A stretch of 64,000 bases of DNA from Picosynechococcus sp. PCC 7002 (GCF_963860125.1 NZ_CAWLFA010000001.1:1178001-1242000), one strand, 5' to 3'. Positions 16,687-25,730 are shown, counted from the stretch's first letter. The notes: generated from the letters alone by a model not told the origin. Made by a program: numbers and translations.

Positions 16687-18333
16687 ATGAGTGACGCGAC
16701 AATACACCATGCGGGCGATCGCAAATGGACGGACTACTTCACCTTTTGTACTGACCACAAAGTAATCGGGATTCAATATCTTGTTACGGCCTTCTTGTTT
16801 TACTTCATTGGTGGTGCATTAGCAGAGATTGTCCGCACAGAACTTGCGACCCCAGACCCAGACTTTGTTTCCCCCGAAGTCTATAACCAAATGTTTACGA
16901 TGCACGGCACGATCATGATCTTCTTGTGGATTGTGCCCGCCGGAGCCGCCTTTGCCAATTACTTAATCCCACTGATGATCGGTGCGGATGATATGGCTTT
17001 CCCCCGGTTAAATGCCGTGGCCTTTTGGATGCAGCCCGTCGGCGGTATTCTTCTGATTCTGAGTTTCTTTGTAGGCGCACCCCAGGCGGGTTGGACGTCC
17101 TATCCGCCCTTGAGTTTGATCTCTGGGAAGTGGGGCGAAGAACTCTGGATTTTATGTCTGCTGATTTTGGGGACGGCTTCGATTTTGGGGGCGATTAATT
17201 TTGTCACCACGATTTTTAAGATGCGCGCCCCGGATATGGACATCCACAGTATGCCGCTGTTTTGTTGGGCGATGTTGGCGACTTCGGCGTTAATTTTGCT
17301 CTCGACTCCGGTCTTGGCCGCAGCTTTGATCTTGCTGTCCTTTGACCTAATGGCAGGCACAGCTTTTTTTAACCCCACAGGCGGTGGCGATCCGATTGTG
17401 TACCAGCACCTCTTTTGGTTCTATTCCCACCCGGCGGTGTACATTATGGTGCTCCCCTTCTTTGGGGTGATTTCAGAAATTCTCCCCGTCCACTCCCGCA
17501 AACCAATCTTTGGCTATCGGGCGATCGCCTACTCCGGTTTAGCAATTAGCTTTCTCGGTTTAATCGTCTGGGCGCACCACATGTTTACCAGTGGCACCCC
17601 TGGCTGGCTGCGGATGTTCTTTATGGCAACCACCATGCTCGTGGCAGTACCGACGGGGATCAAGATCTTTAGCTGGTGTGCGACCCTCTGGGGCGGCAAA
17701 TTACAACTCAACTCCGCGTTACTCTTCGCCATTGGCTTTCTTTCGTCCTTCCTGATTGGCGGTTTAACAGGGGTGATGTTGGCAGCAGCTCCCTTTGATA
17801 TCCATGTCCATGACACCTATTTCGTCGTGGGTCACTTCCACTATGTCCTCTTCGGTGGCTCTGTCTTTGCCCTCTTTGGGGCGGTGTACCATTGGTTCCC
17901 GAAAATGACGGGCAAAATGTACAACGAAACCTGGGGCAAAATTCACTTTGCGATGACCTTTATCGGCTTTAACATGACCTTTTTGCCGATGCACTATTTG
18001 GGTCTCCAGGGGATGAACCGCCGCATTGCCCTTTATGATCCCCAGTTCCAGCCCCTAAACCAAGTTTGTACCTTAGGGTCTTACATTTTGGCGTTATCAA
18101 CGTTGCCCTTCTTGGTTTCAATCGTCTTGGGGTTAGTCAATGGGAAAGCAGCCGGACGGAATCCGTGGCGTGCTCTCACCCTGGAATGGCAAACGACCTC
18201 ACCGCCGAGTATCGAAAACTTTGATGAGCCACCCGTCCTTTGGGCTGGCCCCTATGAGTATGGCATTGACGGGGAACCCAGAGACGAAGATTCCATTGAA
18301 GAGATGCTCGCTGAAGTGGCAGAAATGAGTTAG
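16687..18333 (+). CDS. ctaD: Cytochrome c oxidase subunit I
   Basis: The 548-residue heme-copper subunit contains the low-spin heme and the heme a3-CuB site that reduces oxygen and pumps protons. Ligand histidines can be read: His73 (TMHGTIM), His248 with cross-linking Tyr252 (YSHPAVY), His297/His298 (WAHHMF), His383 and His385 (VGHFHY). The usual helix-VI glutamate of HPEVY is replaced by Ala250, preceded by Tyr246-Ser247, which is the signature of A2-type oxidases. The D-channel entrance region GADDMAFPRLN is conserved. It lies 84 bases after ctaC and 13 before ctaE. Confidence 0.98.
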   Translation: MSDATIHHAGDRKWTDYFTFCTDHKVIGIQYLVTAFLFYFIGGALAEIVRTELATPDPDFVSPEVYNQMFTMHGTIMIFLWIVPAGAAFANYLIPLMIGADDMAFPRLNAVAFWMQPVGGILLILSFFVGAPQAGWTSYPPLSLISGKWGEELWILCLLILGTASILGAINFVTTIFKMRAPDMDIHSMPLFCWAMLATSALILLSTPVLAAALILLSFDLMAGTAFFNPTGGGDPIVYQHLFWFYSHPAVYIMVLPFFGVISEILPVHSRKPIFGYRAIAYSGLAISFLGLIVWAHHMFTSGTPGWLRMFFMATTMLVAVPTGIKIFSWCATLWGGKLQLNSALLFAIGFLSSFLIGGLTGVMLAAAPFDIHVHDTYFVVGHFHYVLFGGSVFALFGAVYHWFPKMTGKMYNETWGKIHFAMTFIGFNMTFLPMHYLGLQGMNRRIALYDPQFQPLNQVCTLGSYILALSTLPFLVSIVLGLVNGKAAGRNPWRALTLEWQTTSPPSIENFDEPPVLWAGPYEYGIDGEPRDEDSIEEMLAEVAEMS

Positions 18334-18346
18334 AGGAGTCGCAAAA

Positions 18347-18946
18347 ATGCAAAGTTCAACCACCAATACGGCGATCGCCACCGATTATCAAACGCCCCCG
18401 ACGGAACACCATGGCCATCCTGACTACCGGATGTTTGGCCTCGTGATGTTTCTGGTCGCAGAAAGTATGATTTTCCTGGGGCTGTTCGCCGCTTTTTTGA
18501 TTTATAAGGCGACGATGCCTGGTTTCACAAAGGAATTAGAATTGCTCGTGCCCACGGTGAATACGATCATCCTGGTCAGCAGTAGCTTTGTGATGCACAA
18601 GGGCCAAAGCGCGATCAAAAACGACGACGTCAAAGGTCTCCAGCTATGGTTCGGGATTACGGCACTGATGGGGGCAGTCTTCCTTGGTGGCCAGGTCTAT
18701 GAATATGCCCACATGGAGTTTGGCCTCACGGAGCATCTGTTTGGCAGTTGTTTCTATGTGCTGACGGGGTTCCACGGTCTCCACGTGACGGCAGGGCTGT
18801 TATTTACCTTGGCAGTGTTGTGGCGATCGCGCGAAGCCGGTCATTACAGTGGCCAGGCCCATTTTGGTGTCGAAGCAGCGGAACTCTACTGGCATTTTGT
18901 GGATGTGGTCTGGATTATCCTGTTCGGCCTTGTCTATCTGCTGTAA
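18347..18946 (+). CDS. ctaE: Cytochrome c oxidase subunit III
   Basis: The 199-residue product has the five-helix core of bacterial CtaE/CyoC-type subunit III. Family signatures are FLVAESMIFLGLFAAF (about residues 32-47), GFHGLHVTAGLLF and the terminal AAELYWHFVDVVWIILFGLVYLL. The ATG is preceded by GAGGAG. Only 13 bases separate it from ctaD, so it is translated from the same message. A strong terminator follows. The subunit stabilises proton pumping by subunit I and has no redox centre. Confidence 0.96.
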   Translation: MQSSTTNTAIATDYQTPPTEHHGHPDYRMFGLVMFLVAESMIFLGLFAAFLIYKATMPGFTKELELLVPTVNTIILVSSSFVMHKGQSAIKNDDVKGLQLWFGITALMGAVFLGGQVYEYAHMEFGLTEHLFGSCFYVLTGFHGLHVTAGLLFTLAVLWRSREAGHYSGQAHFGVEAAELYWHFVDVVWIILFGLVYLL

Positions 18947-18972
18947 TAGCTTCATTTCTTAAATCAATCCTT

Positions 18973-19006
18973 AAAAAGAGGAGGCCAATAATGTCTCCTC
19001 TTTTTT
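18973..19006 (+). terminator. Strong, probably bidirectional terminator after ctaE
   Basis: AAAAAGAGGAGGC pairs with GTCTCCTCTTTTT across a 7-base loop (one G-U), followed by T residues. Because the left arm begins with an A-run, it can also stop leftward transcription from hicAB. It lies about 25 bases past ctaE and 18 past hicB. Confidence 0.85.
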
Positions 19007-19023
19007 GTTGCTGCATTTATTTT

Positions 19024-19239
19024 TCACGCTGCAATTTCAACATAGGCAGAAGAAACAGAAGGCTGTGGAATTTCTAAGCCTTCTAATTGCAATCCTTCAA
19101 GGTGAAAGGCGATCGCCTCTTGCATATTTTGCGTCACTTCAACTTCTGTTGCCCCTGTTGCGACACAACCAGATAAATCTGGAGAATAAGCTGAATAACC
19201 CGTATCGGTTTTTTCGATGACGATTAGATAGCGCATCAT
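19024..19239 (-). CDS. hicB: HicB-family antitoxin (short form)
   Basis: The 71-residue protein MMRYLIVIEKTDTGYSAYSPDLSGCVATGATEVEV has the partial RNase-H-like HicB fold, with the conserved YSPDLSGC segment and the EAIAFHLEGL helix. It lacks the C-terminal ribbon-helix-helix or HTH DNA-binding domain found in longer HicB proteins, so autoregulation may be weak or absent. It follows hicA by 10 bases on the same strand, the usual toxin-first order. It should neutralise HicA by direct binding. Confidence 0.88.
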   Translation of the reverse strand: MMRYLIVIEKTDTGYSAYSPDLSGCVATGATEVEVTQNMQEAIAFHLEGLQLEGLEIPQPSVSSAYVEIAA

Positions 19240-19249
19240 TTCTACTTTA

Positions 19250-19435
19250 TTACTTTAAACCAGCTTGTTTGAGAATACTATTTTGGGTTCCAGGAGCTAG
19301 TTCATCGCTGAATTTTCCTGCAACTGTTACTAATCCTAGTTTAGTTGGATGCTTGTACTGACGGTGACTTCCGCGAGTTCTAGTGAGGCTCCAACCATCT
19401 TGTTCTATAAGTTTGATAATTTCTTTAACTTTCAT
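19250..19435 (-). CDS. hicA: HicA-family mRNA interferase toxin
   Basis: The 61-residue dsRBD-like protein MKVKEIIKLIEQDGWSLTRTRGSHRQYKHPTK carries the conserved G-S-H motif with catalytic His24 and the GxVTVAGKFSDELAPGT segment of HicA. Members cleave mRNA independently of ribosomes. It precedes hicB and lies 10 bases after the ispF stop on the same strand, so it may be transcribed from ispF as well as from its own promoter. Length and motifs suggest an active toxin. Confidence 0.9.
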   Translation of the reverse strand: MKVKEIIKLIEQDGWSLTRTRGSHRQYKHPTKLGLVTVAGKFSDELAPGTQNSILKQAGLK

Positions 19436-19445
19436 TATCCATGAC

Positions 19446-19925
19446 TCATACTTGCACTAACAGGGCGACAGCATGGACACAAATTCCCTTTTCCTCACCC
19501 ATGGCATCTAGTTTTTCATTGGTTGTGGCCTTAACACCCACCTGATCTGGATCAACTCCCAGGGCTTCAGCAAGACATTGAGTCATGGCTTGGATGTGCG
19601 ATTTCAGTTTCGGGCGTTCAGCGACAATCACCGAGTCAATATTGCCAATTTGCCAGCCCCGTTCTTGGATGAGTTGATGTACCTGCTTGAGCAATTCAAT
19701 GCTGTCAGCCCCTTTCCACTGGGGATCCGTAGGCGGAAAATAATGGCCAATATCCCCCAAACTGAGGGCACCCAACATCGCATCCATAATCGCATGGGTC
19801 AAAACATCTGCGTCGCTATGGCCATCTAAGCCGAGGTGGTGTTCTAGCTGAATGCCTCCCAAAATGAGGGGACGACCAGGCACGAGACGGTGGACATCGT
19901 AACCGTTACCAATGCGGATTTTCAT
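19446..19925 (-). CDS. ispF: 2-C-methyl-D-erythritol 2,4-cyclodiphosphate synthase
   Basis: The 159-residue enzyme of the MEP isoprenoid pathway closes CDP-methylerythritol phosphate to the cyclodiphosphate. I use ATG 19925, giving MKIRIGNGYDVHRLVPGRPL, since the family starts here; the upstream GTG adds nine unconserved residues. Metal ligands are in GYDVHRL and the HSDADVLTHAIMDA motif. The C-terminal VKATTNEKLDAMGEEKGI is also diagnostic. Dxs, the first enzyme of the same pathway, lies at 25.8-27.7 kb, but the two are not co-transcribed. Confidence 0.97.
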   Translation of the reverse strand: MKIRIGNGYDVHRLVPGRPLILGGIQLEHHLGLDGHSDADVLTHAIMDAMLGALSLGDIGHYFPPTDPQWKGADSIELLKQVHQLIQERGWQIGNIDSVIVAERPKLKSHIQAMTQCLAEALGVDPDQVGVKATTNEKLDAMGEEKGICVHAVALLVQV

Positions 19926-20116
19926 AGGAGTTAGGGGCGGGCATAAAGTCACTGGTTAGGGTAGCATATCTCTTTTTATTTTCTGGGTGTGACGGCGATA
20001 AATTTCTGAGGCTAAGCTAATTTCTGGGGGAAAGCTGCCTTAGAATCACCTTAAGTAAGTTCACACATTCTGAGCACAATTTTTTTGGTTCAAGAATCCT
20101 ATCGCAGGAAAAAAGT

Positions 20117-21703
20117 ATGGCAATGAGGCAAGGCTGGCACAGTTTAATCCTGGGGAGTTTACTGCTGGGCACAGGCGGATCGGCACTGCTCTCACCTGTC
20201 CTAATACCTCCAACCTTTGCCCAAGAAGCCACCTCCACTACCCAAGGGCGTTCATTCCTTGCGGAGTTGTGGTTATTGAACCAAGGTTTTGTTGGTCTCC
20301 GGCCTGACCTAGAAGAATTCCCTGACAATTTGGCGGCGCTCAACACTGGGACAGCGGCTTTCGATGCAGAAATTTTTCGGAATGATCGGGCTGGCCTGCA
20401 ACAACTCCAAGAACAGATCCGGTTGCTGGAAGGGCAACTGGCAACGATTCAAGACCCGGCCCAACGGGAAGCTTTAGCAACGGCGATCGCCAACCTTGAT
20501 CAGCAGCTCAATAATCTCGCCAACCTGATTGAACCCTTTGCAGAGGGCTTTAATCCGGAAACAATCCGGCGGCTCCAGGAATTTTTAGATTTTTTTGAAC
20601 GGCGCAACCTCAGTGAAGCGGACTATGGTTTCTACGGTAGCGTCACCCAAACAGAGCTCGAAGAATACCTTGCACAACAGTTAAGTGACCTCAGCGAAAC
20701 CCTCAAAACCCTGAATGAAACCTCAACCCAAGGGGCGATCGCCCCGGATCTGGTCACCTCGATTGATTATCTCTACACGAGCCTAAGCCTGGAAAATACC
20801 GTTGTGGATGATGGCACGACTTTTTCGGCAATGATCCAAACCCTCCAGCGGGATAATCAGCGCCTGCGACAACGCCTGCGTACCACCAATTTTCTCCTGG
20901 GGCTGCTCCTTCTGTTAGGCACCGCGACCCTCGCCCTGTTTTATCTACGGAAACCGACCCCAGCAGCTTCGCCTGTCAATCGCTATTTTCCGGATGCGGA
21001 ACCGGATTCCTTTGATCTCGATCGGCTAGAAGCAAAGCTTATCAAGCGACTCCAAAACACCTACGATCTTTCGCCCAAGGAAAATTTTGCGGCGATCGCC
21101 CCGCCACCAGTCACAACCCAACCCACCACTATTCCCTTCAGCGAAACACCGCCTTCACAGCCCCTAGCCGCGAACACCCTAGACGACCTAGAGGCATTCA
21201 ATCCAGCTTCACAAACGCTCGATCACCTAGAGCCGAATCCTGTGGAAACAGAAATCAATGCAGACACAGACGCTGATTTTCCGGTGCAATTTCTCAATGC
21301 CTACGATGCCCTGGTGGAAACCTATAATGCCGATGCCATGGGCTTGGCCCCAGAGGCGATCGCCTTGGCTGTCCAACCGCCTGTGACCTCGGCCCTCGAA
21401 ACTGACGGAAAAACTGAAAATTTCCTGAGCGGGTTATTATTCCAAACCGATGACCAAGGGGACTATTGGGCCATCGAAGTGCAAAATCAGTATTACCTTG
21501 TGCCCCGCGCCCAGCTTAAAATCACCCCCGATAACTACACTTTTTTCCAGCAAACTTTTATCTGCTACGGTAACCAAAAGCCAGATTTACAGACGATTAA
21601 ATTACTCAAACCCGCTCGCATTGCCACCACAGATCAAGACAATCTTTGGGAATTGGTTCAACCGGGCATTGTTGTTTTAGAAAACGTTGAATCTTTAGCC
21701 TAA
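20117..21703 (+). CDS. Coiled-coil membrane protein of unknown function
   Basis: The 528-residue protein starts at ATG 20117 with AGGA upstream. A signal peptide ends near ALLSPVLIPPTFAQEA (about residue 36). The exported part is helical and Gln/Leu-rich, with heptad-like stretches at about 90-130 (LQQLQEQIRLLEGQLATI) and 170-205. A single membrane helix lies at about 257-278 (FLLGLLLLLGTATLALFYL), directly after a charged coiled coil (QRDNQRLRQRLR). The part after the helix has a Pro/Thr-rich linker (about 320-400) and a globular end (about 430-525, GDYWAIEVQNQYYLVPR). I do not recognise a family. The topology suggests a link between a periplasmic coiled coil and a cytoplasmic domain. Confidence 0.75.
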   Translation: MAMRQGWHSLILGSLLLGTGGSALLSPVLIPPTFAQEATSTTQGRSFLAELWLLNQGFVGLRPDLEEFPDNLAALNTGTAAFDAEIFRNDRAGLQQLQEQIRLLEGQLATIQDPAQREALATAIANLDQQLNNLANLIEPFAEGFNPETIRRLQEFLDFFERRNLSEADYGFYGSVTQTELEEYLAQQLSDLSETLKTLNETSTQGAIAPDLVTSIDYLYTSLSLENTVVDDGTTFSAMIQTLQRDNQRLRQRLRTTNFLLGLLLLLGTATLALFYLRKPTPAASPVNRYFPDAEPDSFDLDRLEAKLIKRLQNTYDLSPKENFAAIAPPPVTTQPTTIPFSETPPSQPLAANTLDDLEAFNPASQTLDHLEPNPVETEINADTDADFPVQFLNAYDALVETYNADAMGLAPEAIALAVQPPVTSALETDGKTENFLSGLLFQTDDQGDYWAIEVQNQYYLVPRAQLKITPDNYTFFQQTFICYGNQKPDLQTIKLLKPARIATTDQDNLWELVQPGIVVLENVESLA

Positions 21704-21866
21704 GTTTTAGACGAAATCATTTGGACAAATAATATTTACTCAACCTAGTAACGGCCCCTAATAAGTCCTTTGCGCCCCCGAAACTCTGTGGTAGAAAGCT
21801 AAAATTTACCTTAAAATAGCAGCAATTCTGGACAATTTCCGTTCCCTGGTTTTGAGGAGTATAAAC

Positions 21867-22400
21867 ATGAGCCTTGCTTGCATCGGCCGACAGCATTTAA
21901 GTCACTTGGCGATCGCCACGACTTTACTAACAGGACTCACTGGCGCGATTTACCAATCCACAGCCCAGGCCCAGGCCGCCTATGGTAGCTATGTGGGTGC
22001 TGGGGCGAGCGTTGGCGTTTCCTCCGACTGGAACGGCGAAGGTCAACAACTCAGTGCTGTTTTGGCGGCCCGCTATAAGTTTCTGAAATTACCTATTTCC
22101 CTCCGGACCCAAGCCTTTATCGGTTCTGGTAGTACCGCCATTGTGCCGACCATTTCCTATGATGTGCCCCTAACCTGGCAACTCGATGCCTATGTGGGTG
22201 CTGGTTATTCCTTCGCAACCGGAAACAACCCTTCCCCCGTCGGCGATCGAAACACCTTGGTGATTCAACCGGGACTTGATTATGCACTGCCCAATGGCAA
22301 CACGGTGCTCTTTACCAATGCGGTGTTTGCCTTTGATGCCTATGAAGGTAAAAATGAAAAGGCCGTTGCGCTCCAAGGAGGGTTAGGTCTCCGCTTCTAA
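21867..22400 (+). CDS. Small outer-membrane beta-barrel-like protein
   Basis: The 177-residue product starts at ATG 21867, preceded by GAGGAG. A signal peptide ends near YQSTAQAQA (about residue 36). The mature chain alternates Gly/aromatic and polar residues (GSYVGAGASVGVSSDW, YVGAGYSFATGNN) and ends in an aromatic residue (GGLGLRF), the usual C-terminal signal of outer-membrane beta-barrels. It would form a small barrel of about eight strands. I cannot assign a function. It is monocistronic by spacing. Confidence 0.7.
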   Translation: MSLACIGRQHLSHLAIATTLLTGLTGAIYQSTAQAQAAYGSYVGAGASVGVSSDWNGEGQQLSAVLAARYKFLKLPISLRTQAFIGSGSTAIVPTISYDVPLTWQLDAYVGAGYSFATGNNPSPVGDRNTLVIQPGLDYALPNGNTVLFTNAVFAFDAYEGKNEKAVALQGGLGLRF

Positions 22401-22467
22401 ACGGCAACCCGTGGCTTTAAAAAAGTACAATTGAACCGTATGTTAGGCGATCGCCAACCGAGACGAA

Positions 22468-22932
22468 ATGAATAGTTGTGTATTAATGGCGCGCATCCTA
22501 GGGGAACCAGAACTGCGCTATACCCCAGACAATACTCCCCTGGCTCAGATCACCATCGAATTTCCGGCGCTCCGGGAGGGAGACCCCGCCTGCCGACTCA
22601 AGGCCGTGGGTTGGGGCGATAACCTCAGCCAAGACATCCAGCAAAATTACCATGACGGTGATCAAGTGATCTTGACGGGACGACTGACGATGAACACCAT
22701 CGAACGACCCGAAGGCTTTAAGGAAAAGAAGGCAGAGTTAGTGATTTCGCAAATCCAAGCTATTGGTGCTGGTCTAGGCCCCACCTCTCCTGGAACGACC
22801 ATGACCCCTTCTGCTTCGACTTCACCCGTCACCCCCAGTAACGTGGTGCCCATCAACCCCATGGCTCCTGCTCCTAGTCCTGCCCCGGCTCCCAGTGAAC
22901 CGGAACCGAACCTCGATGACATCCCGTTTTAG
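22468..22932 (+). CDS. ssb: Single-stranded DNA-binding protein
   Basis: The 154-residue protein has an N-terminal OB fold (about residues 1-100: MNSCVLMARILGEPELRYTP, then LTGRLTMNTIERPEGFKEKKAELVIS). A Pro/Ser/Thr-rich flexible linker follows, and the acidic tip LDDIPF is the conserved C-terminal peptide by which bacterial SSB recruits repair and replication partners. Several cyanobacteria encode more than one SSB-like protein, so this may be the secondary copy. The stop is 3 bases before the mnmE GTG, so the two genes are probably co-translated. Confidence 0.88.
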   Translation: MNSCVLMARILGEPELRYTPDNTPLAQITIEFPALREGDPACRLKAVGWGDNLSQDIQQNYHDGDQVILTGRLTMNTIERPEGFKEKKAELVISQIQAIGAGLGPTSPGTTMTPSASTSPVTPSNVVPINPMAPAPSPAPAPSEPEPNLDDIPF

Positions 22933-22935
22933 ACT

Positions 22936-24318
22936 GTGAACCTAGGCGATACCATTGTTGCGATCGCCAGTGCCGTCGTCCCAAACCAAGGCAGCATTGG
23001 CATTGTCCGTCTATCTGGCGCAGCGGCTCTCCCCATTGCCCGTCAACTCTTTCAAGACCCTGGCCAGCAGACCTGGGAGAGTCACCGCATTCTGTACGGC
23101 TATGTCCGTCATCCCCAAACCCAAACGATTGTCGATGAAGCGCTGCTCCTGCTGATGTTGGCCCCCCGTTCCTTTACCGCTGAAGACGTGGTGGAGTTCC
23201 ACTGCCACGGGGGCATTATTCCCGTGCAACAGGTGCTACAGCTTTGTTTAGGGGCAGGGGCGCGGTTGGCGACGCCAGGAGAATTTACCCTGCGCGCCTT
23301 TTTGAATGGTCGCATCGATCTCACCCAGGCCGAAAGTGTCGCGGAATTGGTGGGGGCAAAATCCCCCCAATCGGCCCAGGTGGCCCTAGCAGGCATCCAG
23401 GGGAAACTGGCCCAACCGATCCAACAACTCCGGGGTCAATGTTTAGATATTTTGGCGGAAGTGGAAGCCCGCATTGATTTTGAAGACGATTTACCTCCCC
23501 TCGATGAGCCGCAAATTCAGCGGGATCTGACCCAGGTGCTCGAAAAAGTGGCACAAATTCTCCAGACCTCTGACCGGGGCGAACTATTGCGCACGGGGTT
23601 AAAGGTAGCGATTGTGGGCCGTCCCAATGTGGGAAAATCGAGTCTGTTAAATGCCTGGAGTCGCAGCGATCGCGCCATCGTCACGGATTTGCCAGGGACA
23701 ACGCGGGATGTGGTGGAGTCCCAGCTTGTGGTGCAGGGTATCCCGGTACAGGTATTGGATACGGCTGGCATCCGGGATACCGAAGATGCCGTGGAAAAAA
23801 TTGGTGTTGCCCGTTCCCTTGCCGCTTCTCAGCAGGCGGATTTGATTTTGTTTACCATCGATGCGGCGGTGGGATGGACAGCGGCAGATCAAGAAATTTT
23901 TCAGCGAATTGTAGCCACAAAAGCCAATCAACCCTTAATTCTGATCCTTAATAAAATTGACATCGGCCAACCGGAGGCCATTGAAATTCCGCCCCAAGTG
24001 CAAGGGGTCGTCAAAACAGCGGCAGCCCAGCACCAGGGTGTGGATGAATTGGAAACGGCGATCGCCAATTTGGTGCAAGCGGGGAAAGTGGGGGCTGCGG
24101 ATCTCGATTTTGCGATCAACCAACGGCAAGCCGCTGCCTTGGCCCAGGCGCAACAGGCCCTCATCCAAGTACGAGAAACTATTGCCCAAGGGTTGCCCCT
24201 GGACTTTTGGACAATCGATCTACGCAGTGCGATCCAGGCCCTAGGGGAAATTACCGGCGAAGGGGTGACTGAATCGGTTTTGGATCGGATCTTTAGCCGT
24301 TTTTGTATCGGGAAATAG
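22936..24318 (+). CDS. mnmE: tRNA modification GTPase MnmE
   Basis: The 460-residue GTPase works with MnmG to add carboxymethylaminomethyl groups to the wobble uridine of tRNAs. The N-terminal folate-binding domain begins DTIVAIASAVVPNQGSIGIVRLSG. The G domain has GRPNVGKSS (about residue 227), DLPGTTRD, DTAGIRDTED and NKID. The helical domain ends in the absolutely conserved FCIGK, with catalytic Cys. The start is GTG at 22936, four bases after the ssb stop. The gene is convergent with the solute-binding protein gene. Confidence 0.97.
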   Translation: MNLGDTIVAIASAVVPNQGSIGIVRLSGAAALPIARQLFQDPGQQTWESHRILYGYVRHPQTQTIVDEALLLLMLAPRSFTAEDVVEFHCHGGIIPVQQVLQLCLGAGARLATPGEFTLRAFLNGRIDLTQAESVAELVGAKSPQSAQVALAGIQGKLAQPIQQLRGQCLDILAEVEARIDFEDDLPPLDEPQIQRDLTQVLEKVAQILQTSDRGELLRTGLKVAIVGRPNVGKSSLLNAWSRSDRAIVTDLPGTTRDVVESQLVVQGIPVQVLDTAGIRDTEDAVEKIGVARSLAASQQADLILFTIDAAVGWTAADQEIFQRIVATKANQPLILILNKIDIGQPEAIEIPPQVQGVVKTAAAQHQGVDELETAIANLVQAGKVGAADLDFAINQRQAAALAQAQQALIQVRETIAQGLPLDFWTIDLRSAIQALGEITGEGVTESVLDRIFSRFCIGK

Positions 24319-24320
24319 GG

Positions 24321-25652
24321 TCAGGTGCGGATTTTAAACTGGTTAAGATAACTGGCCACTTGGTTCGGTAAAAAAGCCCGTTGGTCAATGAAGTGAATCT
24401 CTGACTTAAAAGACTCAGGCGGTAAACGTAACCCAAATCCCGGGGCGATCGCCCCGTAGGGTTCCGGGGGATAGGCTGCCGCCACCAGTTCGCGGGCATT
24501 TTGGGGATATTGTCGAAGCTCAAAATGTTGCCAGCGAACCATCTGGGTGAGGAGCCACAGGCCATGGGATTGCCAGCAATAATTAGCCTGGTCGGGGGCC
24601 GTAATCCGTCGCCCTTGGTCAAACCAAATGGGACTATCCCGCCGGGCAATAGGGCGATCGCCGTCTCCCCCGTAGAAATATTGGCCACTGAAGAGGGCGG
24701 TGAGGGCGGCGGGATCAAGGTCAAGGTTACTGGCCAAGAGCGGGCCAATGGTGGCCGCGTTGGTGGGGTCTTGGCAATATTGGCAACCCTGGAGGGTGGC
24801 GGCAATGAGAGCCTTAGCTGTATTTGGGTTTTCTTCTCGCCAGCCTGCACTGGTGGTAATCACCGGCCCCGGGTGGCCCTGCCAAATATCCCCTGAGAGG
24901 TATTGAATAAAACCAGAATCGGTGGCGATCGCCTCTTGTCCCCAAGGTTCTTGGCTGCAGTAGCCTTGGATCAACCCTGCCTGCAACTTATGACGCAACT
25001 CCGTGGGCGCAAAAGTCACCAATTCTAAATCTCGATCTGGATGGAAACCCAGGGCCGCCCACCAGTAGCGATAAAGATAAGCCGTTGTGCTGTAGTCGTG
25101 GTCTACCCCAAAGGTTTTTTCCGGTAAAGCCCGCACATAGTCCCGGTAGGCCGCCGCAAATTCTGCAAAATTCGCATAGTCGATGCCAGAACGAATATTA
25201 TCAGCCCAGGTCTGTTGGCAGCCACAAAAAACACCGCCGTGGCGATGGATCTGCATCAACGCGACCAGATCAACCCTAGGACTTTTGAGCTGATAAATCA
25301 GTGGTGTCGAAAAAGAGGTAATCGCCGCATCAAAACGCGATTCTAGTAGCCCCTGCTCCACGGCCTGTTGATCTACCTGGGGATACAGCTCAACTTCCAG
25401 GCCATACTGCTCAAAAAAGCCTTGGGTGAGGGCCATCAGCCAGGGGGCGATCGCCAAGTCCGGCACATAACCCAGGGTGAGGGTTTGCTTTTCCGGGGCA
25501 CTCAGATCTAATATCGGCGGAGTTGATTCTAAGTTAGCTTGCTTCGCAGATCTTCCTGGCAGACGAACGGTATCTGGGAGTCGATTGCAAGCAGTGAGAC
25601 CATAACCCCAGGCAGCAAAGGTTCCGTATTTGAGCAGGTGGCGGCGTTTCAT
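24321..25652 (-). CDS. ABC transporter solute-binding lipoprotein, NrtA/SsuA-like
   Basis: The 443-residue product starts MKRRHLLKYGTFAAWGYG at ATG 25652, with a twin-basic N-terminus and the lipobox GLTAC, so it is a predicted lipoprotein of the cytoplasmic membrane. LTLGYVPDLAIAPWLMALTQGFFEQYGLEVELYP is typical of NitT/TauT-family (nitrate, sulfonate, bicarbonate, thiamine-precursor) binding proteins. The family signature of small-ligand pockets is not enough to fix the ligand. No permease or ATPase gene lies beside it, so it either serves a distant transporter or acts as a sensor. Its stop is two bases from that of mnmE. Confidence 0.8.
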   Translation of the reverse strand: MKRRHLLKYGTFAAWGYGLTACNRLPDTVRLPGRSAKQANLESTPPILDLSAPEKQTLTLGYVPDLAIAPWLMALTQGFFEQYGLEVELYPQVDQQAVEQGLLESRFDAAITSFSTPLIYQLKSPRVDLVALMQIHRHGGVFCGCQQTWADNIRSGIDYANFAEFAAAYRDYVRALPEKTFGVDHDYSTTAYLYRYWWAALGFHPDRDLELVTFAPTELRHKLQAGLIQGYCSQEPWGQEAIATDSGFIQYLSGDIWQGHPGPVITTSAGWREENPNTAKALIAATLQGCQYCQDPTNAATIGPLLASNLDLDPAALTALFSGQYFYGGDGDRPIARRDSPIWFDQGRRITAPDQANYCWQSHGLWLLTQMVRWQHFELRQYPQNARELVAAAYPPEPYGAIAPGFGLRLPPESFKSEIHFIDQRAFLPNQVASYLNQFKIRT

Positions 25653-25730
25653 AGGCAAAAATACAGGGAGGCTCCCAAATTTTACGGGTTCGGTTTGGCG
25701 ATCGCAATTTTCTGTGACGGTTCCACCATC

